Assembly: GCA_963736285.1 (NCBI GenBank)
Contig: CAVTOA010000003.1
Coordinates: 1,116,001 to 1,180,000 of the forward strand
Direction: 5' to 3'
Length of the DNA: 64,000 nucleotides
From: CAVTOA01 sp963736285
GTDB taxonomy: Bacteria; Actinomycetota; Actinomycetes; Mycobacteriales; QHCE01
Part shown: piece by piece, positions 51,430 to 60,358 of the stretch
How positions within the stretch are numbered: position 1 is the first letter of the stretch
How the letters are laid out: every line of letters begins with the position of its first letter
Notes under the pieces: model-generated
What the model was told of the DNA's origin: nothing
The model's database searches: none
The model's input: the letters and a program-made list of their open reading frames with translations, nothing else
Position numbers and translations under genes: made by a program

Positions 51430-51923
51430 CCACTACCATTATTGAACAGGCTCCGTCCACGACTCTCGAGGTCTCCGAGTCGGTCCAGCGGACTCGCCCA
51501 GATGCTGTTGGACGTCGTAAGACGGCGATCGCTCGAGTGCGCCTTGTCTCGGGTACCGGCAAATTCAGCATCAAGAACAACAAGCGGCGGTCCAAAAAGA
51601 CTGGCCCGACGCCGCGTAAAGTTGCTCGGTCGTTGGAAGAAGCATTCCCCAACAAGGTTGATCAGCAGCACATCAAGGCTCCCTTGGTCGCCGTTGGCCA
51701 GGAAGACAAATACGACATCATTGTCACGTTGCGCGGCGGCGGAGTGAGCGGCCAGGCTGGTGCTTTGCAGCTGGCGATTGCGCGGGCTCTCATCCAAGAC
51801 ACCCCGGACCATCGCCCAGTGCTCAAGAAGGCCGGCTACTTGACTCGTGACGACCGTGAGGTCGAGAGCAAGAAGTACGGTCTCAAGAAGGCGCGCAAGG
51901 CTCCGCAATACAGCAAGCGTTGA
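51426..51923 (+). CDS. rpsI: 30S ribosomal protein uS9 with basic insertion
   Basis: The protein is 165 residues from GTG 51426. The core Gly-Arg-Arg-Lys-Thr-Ala-Ile-Ala-Arg-Val-Arg is at 29-39, and the tail ends Arg-Lys-Ala-Pro-Gln-Tyr-Ser-Lys-Arg, whose last residues contact P-site tRNA. Between Gly-Thr-Gly-Lys-Phe-Ser-Ile and Arg-Ser-Leu-Glu-Glu, where other bacteria have two residues (Asn-Gly), there are 18 (positions 50-67), mostly Lys and Arg. The frame stays open, so it does not look like an indel error. glmM starts within the stop. Confidence 0.95.
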   Translation: MTTTIIEQAPSTTLEVSESVQRTRPDAVGRRKTAIARVRLVSGTGKFSIKNNKRRSKKTGPTPRKVARSLEEAFPNKVDQQHIKAPLVAVGQEDKYDIIVTLRGGGVSGQAGALQLAIARALIQDTPDHRPVLKKAGYLTRDDREVESKKYGLKKARKAPQYSKR

Positions 51924-53305
51924 TCGGCCACAATTCCGCACCTGGTGGGCCTGGTTCGAGTGCTCTTCGAGCCAGACTCTTCGGGACGGATGGTATTCGC
52001 GGCCTCGCGAACGGCGCTGTGCTGACCCCAGAGTTAGCGTTGTCGGTCGCCTCCGCCGCGGCCCGCGTGCTTGCACGGCGAGAAGGCCACCGTCCGCTTG
52101 CGATAGTCGCCCGCGATCCTCGTGCCAGTGGGGAAATGCTGGAGGCGGCGGTCAATGCTGGGTTGGCTGGCGCGGGTGCTGAGGTCTTGTGCGCGGGGGT
52201 GCTTCCCACTCCGGCGGTTGCCCACTTGGTGGCGGAGCTCGACGCGGATTTGGGCGTCATGCTCTCTGCTAGCCACAATCCCATGCCAGACAACGGAATC
52301 AAGTTATTCGCCCGGGGTGGGGAGAAGCTTCCAGATTCAGTAGAGAACGCTATCGAGTCTGCGATGGCCGATGAGAGCTGGTCCAGACCGGTGGGCGCGA
52401 GCGTCGGCCGGATTCGTCAGCTGCCAGACGGCGCACAGAGGTACATCGATTACTTGATCGGTACCAGCCCCCAGGGGCTATCTGGGCTACGAGTGGTAGT
52501 CGACTGTGCACATGGGGCCGCTTCGCATATAGCGCCGCAGGTGTATCGCTCCGCCGGCGCCACGGTTATTCCTATCGCGGCGGAGCCAGACGGACTCAAC
52601 ATCAATGATGGTGTGGGCTCCACCCACATGGATGGTGTTGCTCGTGCCGTTCGCGAGCATAGGGCCGATGTAGGGCTCGCTCACGATGGCGATGCGGATC
52701 GGTGTTTGGCGGTCACCGCAGACGGCGAACTCGTCGATGGCGACCAAATTCTGGCTATTTTGGCCTTGTCCGCGCATCAGGTGGGGCGTCTGCACGATGA
52801 CGCCCTGGTCGCGACGGTCATGAGTAACCTCGGTCTGCATCTGGCGATGCGTGAGCACGGTATTGAGGTCGTGACCACCGCCGTTGGTGACCGCTACGTG
52901 CTGGAAGCATTGCGTGACCGCAAGCTCTCCTTGGGAGGGGAGCAATCAGGCCACGTGATCATGCCGGAATATTCCACGACCGGCGATGGTATTTTGACGG
53001 GTCTTCACGTGCTGGCGCAGGTCGCTAGTTCTGGCCGGTCACTTGCTGAGCTCGCGGCGGTAATGGAGCGACTGCCGCAAGTGCTGATCAACGTTCCGGT
53101 CTCCGACAAGTCTGTTGTGGCCCATGCCGACACGGTGCTGCACAAGGTGTCTAAAGTGGAGGATGCTTTGGGCGACCATGGCCGGGTCTTACTTCGACCT
53201 TCCGGCACAGAGCAGCTTGTCCGGGTCATGGTAGAAGCGCCGACGCAGAGTCAGGCACAAGCGGCCGCGGAAGAACTCGCGACGGTGGTGGCCTCCGCGT
53301 CGTAG
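51920..53305 (+). CDS. glmM: Phosphoglucosamine mutase
   Basis: The protein is 461 residues. TTG 51920 overlaps the rpsI stop (TTGA) and is the only start codon near the expected N-terminus; about 18 extra residues precede Ala-Arg-Leu-Phe-Gly-Thr-Asp-Gly-Ile-Arg-Gly. The active phosphoserine is Ser118 in Ser-Ala-Ser-His-Asn-Pro; the metal loop Asp-Gly-Asp-Ala-Asp-Arg-Cys is at 256-262. It makes glucosamine-1-phosphate for UDP-GlcNAc. Adjacent to glmS, which makes its substrate. Confidence 0.96.
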   Translation: MIGHNSAPGGPGSSALRARLFGTDGIRGLANGAVLTPELALSVASAAARVLARREGHRPLAIVARDPRASGEMLEAAVNAGLAGAGAEVLCAGVLPTPAVAHLVAELDADLGVMLSASHNPMPDNGIKLFARGGEKLPDSVENAIESAMADESWSRPVGASVGRIRQLPDGAQRYIDYLIGTSPQGLSGLRVVVDCAHGAASHIAPQVYRSAGATVIPIAAEPDGLNINDGVGSTHMDGVARAVREHRADVGLAHDGDADRCLAVTADGELVDGDQILAILALSAHQVGRLHDDALVATVMSNLGLHLAMREHGIEVVTTAVGDRYVLEALRDRKLSLGGEQSGHVIMPEYSTTGDGILTGLHVLAQVASSGRSLAELAAVMERLPQVLINVPVSDKSVVAHADTVLHKVSKVEDALGDHGRVLLRPSGTEQLVRVMVEAPTQSQAQAAAEELATVVASAS

Positions 53306-53363
53306 CGCGTAGTGGTATCAGCCCACCAACCCCTCACCAGGCGACTCCGATACGCTCGTGTTC

Positions 53364-55256
53364 ATGTGTGGAATTGTTGGTTACGCTGGGCCTCGGCGGG
53401 CAGTCGATGTCGTCGTAGATGGCCTTAAGCGGCTGGAGTACCGCGGCTACGACTCTGCCGGGGTCGCCATTGTGACCGATCGTGGCCTGGTCACGGAGAA
53501 GCGAGCGGGCAAGCTGGTCAATCTGACGGACGCGCTCGCGGGCCACGATGAGGCCGCTGACGCAGACCCGTCTCTTCCCGACCTGCTTGCGGGTCACACC
53601 AGCATTGGACATACCCGTTGGGCCACTCATGGTGCACCCAATGATCGCAATGCGCACCCACATTTGTCTGCGGACGGCAACATCGCCGTCATCCATAATG
53701 GGATCATTGAAAACTTCGCCGCCCTGCGTCGTGAGCTGGAGTTTGATGGTGTCGTTTTTTCCTCCGACACAGACACGGAGTGTGTGGCGCACCTGTTAGA
53801 GCGTGCCTATCTCAAGCTAGCTGGCCATCCAGATCGTCTTACCGAAACAATGCGTCAGGTATGCCAACGTCTCGATGGTGCGTTCACCTTATTGACGGTG
53901 CATCGGGACGAGCCGGGGGTCGTGGTGGGGGCGCGTCGCAATAGCCCGTTGGTGGTGGGCAGAGGCGAGGGCGAAAATTTTCTTGCCAGCGACGTAGCTG
54001 CGTTCATTGAGTACACGCGCGATGCGGTGGAGCTGGCGCAAGACCAGGTAGTGCGCATCACCCCCGACGGGATCGAGGTGTCCAATTTCGACGGTACCCC
54101 CAGCACGGGGCGCGACTTTCACGTGGACTGGGACACCAGCGCCGCCGAAAAAGGCGGTTACGACTACTTCATGTTGAAAGAAATCGCGGAGCAGCCCAAG
54201 GCCGTCGACGACACCTTGCGCGGGCGGCTCACCGCGCAGGGAGAAGTCATCCTCGATGACGTGCACCTTTCCCAGGCGCAGCTGCGGGAGATCGACAAGG
54301 TTTTCGTCGTCGCCTGCGGTAGCTCCTACCACTCCGGGCTGATCGGCAAGTACGCGATCGAGCACTGGACCCGTGTTCCTGTTGAGGTTGAGCTGGCCAG
54401 CGAGTTCCGCTACCGGGATCCAGTGCTTGGACCAAACACATTGGTCATCGTCATTTCTCAATCGGGCGAAACCATGGACGTCATCATGGCGCTGCGCCAT
54501 GCCAGTGAACAAAAAGCGCCAGTACTAGCCATCTGCAACACCATCGGGTCGACCATTCCGCGCGAATCCGACGCGGTGCTCTATACCCGTGCCGGACCAG
54601 AGATCGCAGTCGCATCCACCAAAGGCTTCCTGACACAGGTAGTGGCCGTCTACCTGGTGGGCCTGTACCTTGCCCAAGTCCGTGGAGTTAAATTCGCCGA
54701 CGAGGTCGCCGAGATCGTCCGTCAGCTAGAAGACATGCCCGGCGCCGTCAATGCGGTACTTGAAGTAGCCGACCCCGTCCGTGAACTCGCGCAAGCGCTG
54801 CGGAACGTCAACCAGGTGCTCTTCCTCGGCCGACACGTCGGCTACCCAGTCGCACTGGAGGGCGCGCTCAAACTGAAAGAGCTCGCCTATATGCATGCAG
54901 AGGGCTTTGCCGCGGGCGAGCTCAAACATGGGCCCATCTCACTCATCGAAGACGGCACGCCGGTAGTCATCACCGTGCCTTCGCCAACCGGCCACAGTTT
55001 GTTGCACGACAAAATTGTCAGCAATATTCAGGAGGTTCGTGCTCGGGGCGCTCGCACGATTGTCATTGCCGAGCATGGCGATGAAGCGGTGATCCCCTAT
55101 GCGGATCACCTCATTCGAGTACCGCACACGCCCACACTGCTCGCACCGTTGGTCACGGCTGTGCCGCTGCAGGTGTTGGCATGTGAGATCGCGGCCGCGC
55201 GGGGACACGACGTCGACCAACCCCGGAACCTAGCCAAATCCGTCACCGTCGAGTAA
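53364..55256 (+). CDS. glmS: Glutamine-fructose-6-phosphate aminotransferase (isomerising)
   Basis: The protein is 630 residues from ATG 53364, chosen so that Cys2 (Met-Cys-Gly-Ile-Val-Gly-Tyr) becomes the N-terminal nucleophile of the glutaminase domain; the frame opens two codons earlier at a GTG. Glutaminase covers 1-240 with Thr-Arg-Trp-Ala-Thr-His-Gly. Two SIS domains follow (about 300-440 and 475-610) with Cys-Gly-Ser-Ser-Tyr and Ser-Gln-Ser-Gly-Glu-Thr. It makes glucosamine-6-phosphate, the committed step toward UDP-GlcNAc. No upstream glmS ribozyme is recognised. Confidence 0.97.
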   Translation: MCGIVGYAGPRRAVDVVVDGLKRLEYRGYDSAGVAIVTDRGLVTEKRAGKLVNLTDALAGHDEAADADPSLPDLLAGHTSIGHTRWATHGAPNDRNAHPHLSADGNIAVIHNGIIENFAALRRELEFDGVVFSSDTDTECVAHLLERAYLKLAGHPDRLTETMRQVCQRLDGAFTLLTVHRDEPGVVVGARRNSPLVVGRGEGENFLASDVAAFIEYTRDAVELAQDQVVRITPDGIEVSNFDGTPSTGRDFHVDWDTSAAEKGGYDYFMLKEIAEQPKAVDDTLRGRLTAQGEVILDDVHLSQAQLREIDKVFVVACGSSYHSGLIGKYAIEHWTRVPVEVELASEFRYRDPVLGPNTLVIVISQSGETMDVIMALRHASEQKAPVLAICNTIGSTIPRESDAVLYTRAGPEIAVASTKGFLTQVVAVYLVGLYLAQVRGVKFADEVAEIVRQLEDMPGAVNAVLEVADPVRELAQALRNVNQVLFLGRHVGYPVALEGALKLKELAYMHAEGFAAGELKHGPISLIEDGTPVVITVPSPTGHSLLHDKIVSNIQEVRARGARTIVIAEHGDEAVIPYADHLIRVPHTPTLLAPLVTAVPLQVLACEIAAARGHDVDQPRNLAKSVTVE

Positions 55257-55416
55257 GAACTCGCGTAGACGGGCCTCTGCCGGCGTTCGTCGCTTGGCGT
55301 TCCTCAGGTGCTCCCCCACAGAAGAAATGTGTTTGGGGCGGCCAGGTCGCGGGCCTGTTTTGGCGTTGCGGAAGTCGTACGATGCTGCCTCGGCACGAGA
55401 CATGACGGAGGAAACC

Positions 55417-56220
55417 ATGGCAACGGACCATCCGAACACCACGCTCCCCGGACGTCCGCCCGTGGTCGATCTGGCTACTTGGCGGGCCGCCCGAGACGAG
55501 CTTCTAATCCGGGAGAAGGCCCATACTCATGAGGGTGACGCCATCGCTGCCGCCCGCCGCCGACTGCCGATGGTGGAGTTCGACGGAAGGGTGGAGGTCA
55601 TCGGACCTGACGGTCCGGTCCCATTTCTGGGTCTGTTCCAGGGGCGCGACGAACTCGTGGTCTACAAACACATGTGGTACGACGGTGCGCCGAACCAGGG
55701 GCAGTGCGAGGGTTGCACGACCACGGCTTGGCACGTTAGGGATGCCGTCTATCTCAACGCCCGTGGGGTCTCCTTCGCCATCGTAACAACGGGCCCGTGG
55801 GACGAGGTTGCCTCTTATGTCGAGTTCATGGGTTACACGCAGCCCTGGTACTCGGTGCGTGGGGCGGAGGCACCGGTCGGCGACAGCATGGGATCCATCA
55901 CTTGCTTTTTGCGCGACGGCGACCGCTCCTTCCTCACCTACTCCACGACGGGCCGGGGAAACGAGCGGGTCAACCCGTCTTTGGGTCTGCTCGATATGAC
56001 GCCCTACGGCCGCCGGGAGGCATGGGAGGACAGCCCCGAGGGTTGGCCGGAGGCGTCGACTTTCCATCCCGACGGGGGCCGACCGAACGGCTCGTGCTGG
56101 TACTGGCGGTCGGACGCTGATGGCGTTGCCACTTGGGGCCCGACCAGTCGTCCCGTGCCGCAGTGGACCCGTCCAGGGGCAACGCCCGTGGACACTCTTG
56201 GCCGGTATGGCCATCATTGA
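55417..56220 (+). CDS. DUF899 family thioredoxin-like protein
   Basis: The protein is 267 residues from ATG 55417, with GGAGG five bases upstream; ATG 55402 is also in frame. DUF899 marks include Trp-Arg-Ala-Ala-Arg-Asp-Glu-Leu-Leu-x-x-Glu-Lys near the start, Met-Trp-Tyr-Asp near 90 and Cys-Glu-Gly-Cys-Thr in place of a thioredoxin Cys-x-x-Cys. The family is thioredoxin-like and its biochemical role is unknown. It lies between glmS and acpS, usually close neighbours in this gene cluster, so it may be a local insertion. Confidence 0.85.
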   Translation: MATDHPNTTLPGRPPVVDLATWRAARDELLIREKAHTHEGDAIAAARRRLPMVEFDGRVEVIGPDGPVPFLGLFQGRDELVVYKHMWYDGAPNQGQCEGCTTTAWHVRDAVYLNARGVSFAIVTTGPWDEVASYVEFMGYTQPWYSVRGAEAPVGDSMGSITCFLRDGDRSFLTYSTTGRGNERVNPSLGLLDMTPYGRREAWEDSPEGWPEASTFHPDGGRPNGSCWYWRSDADGVATWGPTSRPVPQWTRPGATPVDTLGRYGHH

Positions 56221-56267
56221 CGGGTTTCGTGGACGGCGTTGAATGAGATATCCATCGCCATGCCAGA

Positions 56268-56654
56268 GTGGGCGCTGTGATTGTCAGCGTGGGTATCGAT
56301 GTGGTGTTGGTCGACCGTTTTGCTAAGGCGTTGGCGCGGACACCGCTGTTGAAGGAGCGGTTGTTTACCGAGGCGGAGAGGCGGACCGGGTCGGGTAACC
56401 CGCGCTCGCCGGAGTCGTTGGCTGCGCGGTTCGCAGCCAAAGAGGCGGTCGCAAAAGCCCTCGGTGCTCCCAGCGGCCTACTGTGGCGAGACTGCGAGGT
56501 GGTGTCGGACTCAGATGGACGACCATGGCTGACCGTGGCCGGCACCGTGGCTGCGGCCGCCGCTGAGCGCGGTATCACTCGCTGGCATCTTTCGCTCTCC
56601 CATGATGGGGGTATTGCTTCGGCAATGGTGGTGGCGGAGGGAGAGTCTGGGTGA
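56268..56654 (+). CDS. acpS: Holo-[acyl-carrier-protein] synthase
   Basis: The protein is 128 residues from GTG 56268 (GTG 56277 also possible). It transfers phosphopantetheine from CoA to acyl carrier proteins. Conserved are Gly-Ile-Asp-Val-Val-Leu-Val-Asp-Arg-Phe, with the Mg-binding Asp, and Arg-Phe-Ala-Ala-Lys-Glu-Ala-Val-Ala-Lys-Ala, plus Ser-Leu-Ser-His-Asp-Gly near the end. It overlaps nnr by four bases. Confidence 0.94.
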   Translation: MGAVIVSVGIDVVLVDRFAKALARTPLLKERLFTEAERRTGSGNPRSPESLAARFAAKEAVAKALGAPSGLLWRDCEVVSDSDGRPWLTVAGTVAAAAAERGITRWHLSLSHDGGIASAMVVAEGESG

Positions 56655-58159
56655 ACGAGCTAGGGCCGGTGACGTCAGCGTGGCGAGTGAGGGACGTGCG
56701 GGCGGCAGAGGCGGCAGCCCTGGCGGTAGCTCGTCCCGAGGCGCTCATGCGACGGGCCGCGGGTGGCGTGGCCCGTCGGTGCGCCCAGTTGTTGGCCGAG
56801 GGGACCGGTGTCTATGGAGCGCCGGTCATGGTGCTTGCCGGAGCCGGAAACAACGGTGGCGACGCCTTGTTCGCTGGTGCGGCGTTGGCGCGGCGCGGCG
56901 CCGTGGTCACCGCGTTGGTCGGGCCGACGTATCACCAGCGGGGTGCGGCAGCGTTGGAGGCGGCTGGTGGCCGAGTGTGTCCACGTAAGGCCTATATGGA
57001 CAATCGTTGGGACGCTGTTCTCGTCTTGGACGGGCTGCTGGGGATAGGCGCCCGTGGTGGGATTCGTGACGAGCTTGTGCCGTTGATCTCAGCGGTGGCG
57101 CGAGCGCGGGCCAGCGGGGCCACCGTTTTGGCGGTCGATGTTCCCAGCGGGGTCAATGTAGACACCGGCGCGGTGGAGGGAGCAGCCGCGATCGCCGCTG
57201 ATGTGACGGTGACCTTTGGCTGTCACAAACCCGGTCTTCATGTCGGTGCGGGCGCTCGACATGCTGGCCTGGTCGAGTTGGTTCAGCTCGGGTTTGAGCG
57301 GCATCTGTCTAATGTGGCGCCCGCCGTGGCGATCGCTACCGCCGCAGCGGTGGCCTCCTGGTGGCCGAGTCCACAGTCGACGGACGATAAATACACTCGG
57401 GGGGTAGCGGGAATCGTTGCTGGTTCCGCCACATACCCAGGCGCGGCGCTGCTGGCTACCAGTGGTGCACTGGCGGGGCCAGCCGGAATGACGCGCTATG
57501 TCGGCTCGGCGGTCGACCACGTGGTGTCCGCACATCCGGAGATAGTGGCTACGCAATCGCTGGACGACGCTGGCCGGGTGCAGGCCTGGGTATGTGGCCC
57601 TGGCCTTGGTACCGACGTGTCGGCGAGCCGCCTGCTGCGGCAAATACTCGCTACTGATGTGCCGGTACTCATCGATGGTGACGCGATCACGCTCGCGGCA
57701 CACCATCTCGAGCTGCTGCGTCGCCGTCGAGCGCCGCTTATTCTGACGCCGCACGACCGCGAGTTTGAGCGGATCGCGGGGCCGGTGGGAAACGATCGTC
57801 TTGCTTGCGTGCGGGCCGTGGCCAGCGACTTGTCCGCGACCGTGCTGCTTAAGGGAGACCGCACTATTGTCGCGAGTCCGGGGCAGACGCCGCTGCTGAA
57901 CCCAACCGGTGTTCCCGAGCTGGCGACGGCTGGCTCCGGTGATGTGTTGTCTGGGCTCATTGGGGCATTGCTTGCCGGAGGAGTCGAGCCGCACCGTGCC
58001 GCTGCTGCGGGCGCATTCGTGCATGGTCTGACGGGGAGTGCGGTCGCAAGAGAGTCGGTGGTTACGGCGAGCCGTCTTGCCGCCGCTTTGCCTTCTACGG
58101 TTGCGGCGCTTCGGCAACGCGGGTGGGGCGACATTCCAGGCACGCGGCTGGAACACTAG
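56651..58159 (+). CDS. nnr: Bifunctional NAD(P)H-hydrate repair enzyme
   Basis: The protein is 502 residues. The N-terminal epimerase domain (1-215) has Leu-Ala-Gly-Ala-Gly-Asn-Asn-Gly-Gly-Asp-Ala-Leu; the C-terminal dehydratase (230-500) has Gly-Pro-Gly-Leu-Gly, Leu-Thr-Pro-His-Asp-Arg-Glu-Phe and Gly-Ser-Gly-Asp-Val-Leu-Ser-Gly-Leu-Ile-Gly-Ala. Together they repair damaged NAD(P)HX, the dehydratase using ADP in most bacteria. It sits between acpS and alr as usual. Confidence 0.94.
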   Translation: MNELGPVTSAWRVRDVRAAEAAALAVARPEALMRRAAGGVARRCAQLLAEGTGVYGAPVMVLAGAGNNGGDALFAGAALARRGAVVTALVGPTYHQRGAAALEAAGGRVCPRKAYMDNRWDAVLVLDGLLGIGARGGIRDELVPLISAVARARASGATVLAVDVPSGVNVDTGAVEGAAAIAADVTVTFGCHKPGLHVGAGARHAGLVELVQLGFERHLSNVAPAVAIATAAAVASWWPSPQSTDDKYTRGVAGIVAGSATYPGAALLATSGALAGPAGMTRYVGSAVDHVVSAHPEIVATQSLDDAGRVQAWVCGPGLGTDVSASRLLRQILATDVPVLIDGDAITLAAHHLELLRRRRAPLILTPHDREFERIAGPVGNDRLACVRAVASDLSATVLLKGDRTIVASPGQTPLLNPTGVPELATAGSGDVLSGLIGALLAGGVEPHRAAAAGAFVHGLTGSAVARESVVTASRLAAALPSTVAALRQRGWGDIPGTRLEH

Positions 58160-59273
58160 TGGCTATGCCCAAGCTGAAGCTTTGATTGAGCTCGCGGCGA
58201 TCCGCGGTAATGCCGCGTCTCTTGCGGCCATGACTTCTGCCGACGTGCTGGCCGTCGTGAAAGCCAACGGCTATGGCCACGGCGCGGTGCGGTCAGCGCA
58301 AGCGGCACTGGAAGGCGGGGCGAGCTGGCTCGGAGTGTGCACGAGCGCTGAGGCGTTGGAGCTGCGTGCGGCCGGTATCAAGGCACCGATCTTGGCGTGG
58401 CTGCTGGGGCCGGGGCAGCCACTTGGCGCTCTTATCAAGTCCAATATCGACATATCCATCGCGACGATCGGCCTGTTGGAGGAGACCCTCGCGGCGGTGC
58501 AAACCACCGGAAAAACCGCGCGGGTGCATATAAAGGTCGACACCGGAATGTCCCGAGGTGGTGCACCCGCGTCGGCGTGGCCGGAGCTGCTTGCCGCGGT
58601 CGCGAAGGCGCGGGCAGAGCACGCGGTCGAGGTCGTGGGCGTATGGAGTCATCTCGCCTGCGCTGACGAGCCCGGGCATGCCAGTATCGAGGCGCAGCTG
58701 TCGAACTTTGACGCGGCGGTAAAAACCGCCGAGCAATATGGAGTACGCCCGCAGATTCGGCACCTGGCAAACTCTGCTGCTACTTTGACGGAGCCACGGG
58801 CCCACTACGACCTGGTCCGCACCGGAATATCGCTCTACGGATATTCACCTATCCCGGAGCGCGCACCCGAATTTGGGCTCCGACCGGCCATGACGTTGCG
58901 CGGTCAAGTACTGCTCACCAAGCGGGTGCTGGCGGGCGAGGGCGTCTCTTATGGGCACACATACCGAACTAGTCGGGAGACCACGTTGGCGCTGGTCGGG
59001 TTGGGTTATGCCGACGGAGTGTCGCGTGCCGCCAGCAATAGGGGGCCATTGTGGCTTGCCAATGCTCGCCGCACCATAGCCGGGCGGGTTTCTATGGACC
59101 AGATAGTGGTAGATGTGGGCGACGATCCGGTGCGGGCCGGCGACTATGCGGTGCTGTTCGGCCCAGGCGATGCGGGTGAGCCCACCGCGGACGACTGGGC
59201 GCGGACCCTCGACACGATCAGCTACGAGATCCTCACTAGCATCGGGAATCGGGTGGAGCGGGTATATCGATGA
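58159..59273 (+). CDS. alr: Alanine racemase, start probably miscalled by one base
   Basis: The enzyme converts L- to D-alanine for peptidoglycan. The PLP lysine is in Val-Val-Lys-Ala-Asn-Gly-Tyr-Gly-His-Gly; the second catalytic base is the Tyr of Ser-Tyr-Gly-His-Thr-Tyr. The frame with Ala-Glu-Ala-Leu-Ile-Glu-Leu-Ala-Ala-Ile-Arg-Gly-Asn has no good start nearby. GTG 58159 (on the nnr stop) or ATG 58165 would fit if one C is missing from CCC at 58168-58170. Corrected length is about 370 residues. It overlaps the next gene by four bases. Confidence 0.92.
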
Positions 59274-60358
59274 AGTTTCCGCTGAGACCGAGTGTGCTCA
59301 AGACCGCTGGGGTAGCCGGAGCGCTGCTCGGCGTAGCCGCGGTGGGCGCGACCGCGGGCATGGTCGCGGAACGCTACGCATTGCACCGGTTGCGTCGGCG
59401 CCGCGACGACCTTTTCGCTGATGAGCCTTTCGCGGAGCTGGTGGCGGACGAGACCCGCGCGGTGATCACCAGCGATGGGGTGCCTCTCTACGCCGAGATA
59501 GTGGAGCCTCCCGACGGGCGACCCGCTTCGTTGACCGTCCTGTTCGTCCACGGGTTCTGTTTGGACATGGGGGCTTGGCACTTTCAACGTCGTGCGTTGA
59601 GCGCGTCCATCGATCCGCGTTGTCGTTTGCTCTTTTTTGACCTTCCAGGGCATGGGCGTTCCGGAACCCGTGCCAGCGGCGAGTACACCTTGGACCAGTT
59701 GGCCGACGACATCGCGACGGTCATTAACGAGATCGCGCCCGACGGGCCATTGGTCCTACTTGGACACTCCATGGGTGGTATGGCGCTGATGGCGCTTGCT
59801 GAGCACGACCCGCAACTGTTTGCCGACCGCGTTGTCGGCATTGGACTATTTTCTACGTCTGCTGGTCATCTCGACGAGGTCACGCTCGGCATGCCCTCTG
59901 CGATGACCCGATTTCGGAAGCCGTTGATGCCAACCATTTCTGGCGCACTGAAGGCGCATCCCGGCTGGCTAGAGCGGGGCCGCATGCCAGGTAGCGACGT
60001 CACCTACTTGCTTACGCGTCGATACGGCTTCGGTAGTCGCAACCCCAGCCAGGCGATGGTGGAGTATGTGGCACGGATGAACAGCTCGACCGCGGTAGAA
60101 GTGATCGCCGGCTATCTAGGCACTCTGTCCGAACACGACCGCTACGACGCGCTGGGCATTTTTGCGGGCATCAAAACCTTGGTGGTCTGTGGCGACAAAG
60201 ACCTGATCACGCCGGTGGCGCATACCCGGGAAATCGCTCGTCTGCTGCCTCATGCCGACCTCGTGGAAGTGCCCGATGGTGGCCATTTGACGATGATGGA
60301 GCATGCCGACGCGGTCAATGAGTATGTGCTGGCGTTGATACGGCGAGTGGGCGGATGA
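59270..60358 (+). CDS. Alpha/beta hydrolase with N-terminal membrane segment
   Basis: The protein is 362 residues. A hydrophobic helix at about 10-32 should anchor or export it. The hydrolase fold from about 85 has His-Gly-Phe-x-Leu-Asp-Met (oxyanion hole), the nucleophile elbow Gly-His-Ser-Met-Gly-Gly near 165-170, an acid in Gly-Asp-Lys-Asp-Leu-Ile and a late His in Gly-Gly-His-Leu. The substrate is unknown. In actinobacteria such a gene commonly lies between alr and tsaE, with which it overlaps by four bases on each side. Confidence 0.9.
   Translation: MKFPLRPSVLKTAGVAGALLGVAAVGATAGMVAERYALHRLRRRRDDLFADEPFAELVADETRAVITSDGVPLYAEIVEPPDGRPASLTVLFVHGFCLDMGAWHFQRRALSASIDPRCRLLFFDLPGHGRSGTRASGEYTLDQLADDIATVINEIAPDGPLVLLGHSMGGMALMALAEHDPQLFADRVVGIGLFSTSAGHLDEVTLGMPSAMTRFRKPLMPTISGALKAHPGWLERGRMPGSDVTYLLTRRYGFGSRNPSQAMVEYVARMNSSTAVEVIAGYLGTLSEHDRYDALGIFAGIKTLVVCGDKDLITPVAHTREIARLLPHADLVEVPDGGHLTMMEHADAVNEYVLALIRRVGG

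Noticed and set aside
53306..53363. glmS ribozyme upstream of glmS
   Set aside because: The spacer is only 58 bases, far too short, and shows none of the ribozyme core.
57089..58156. A 355-codon minus frame inside nnr
   Set aside because: nnr is a complete conserved enzyme in the other strand; the antisense frame looks like a codon shadow.
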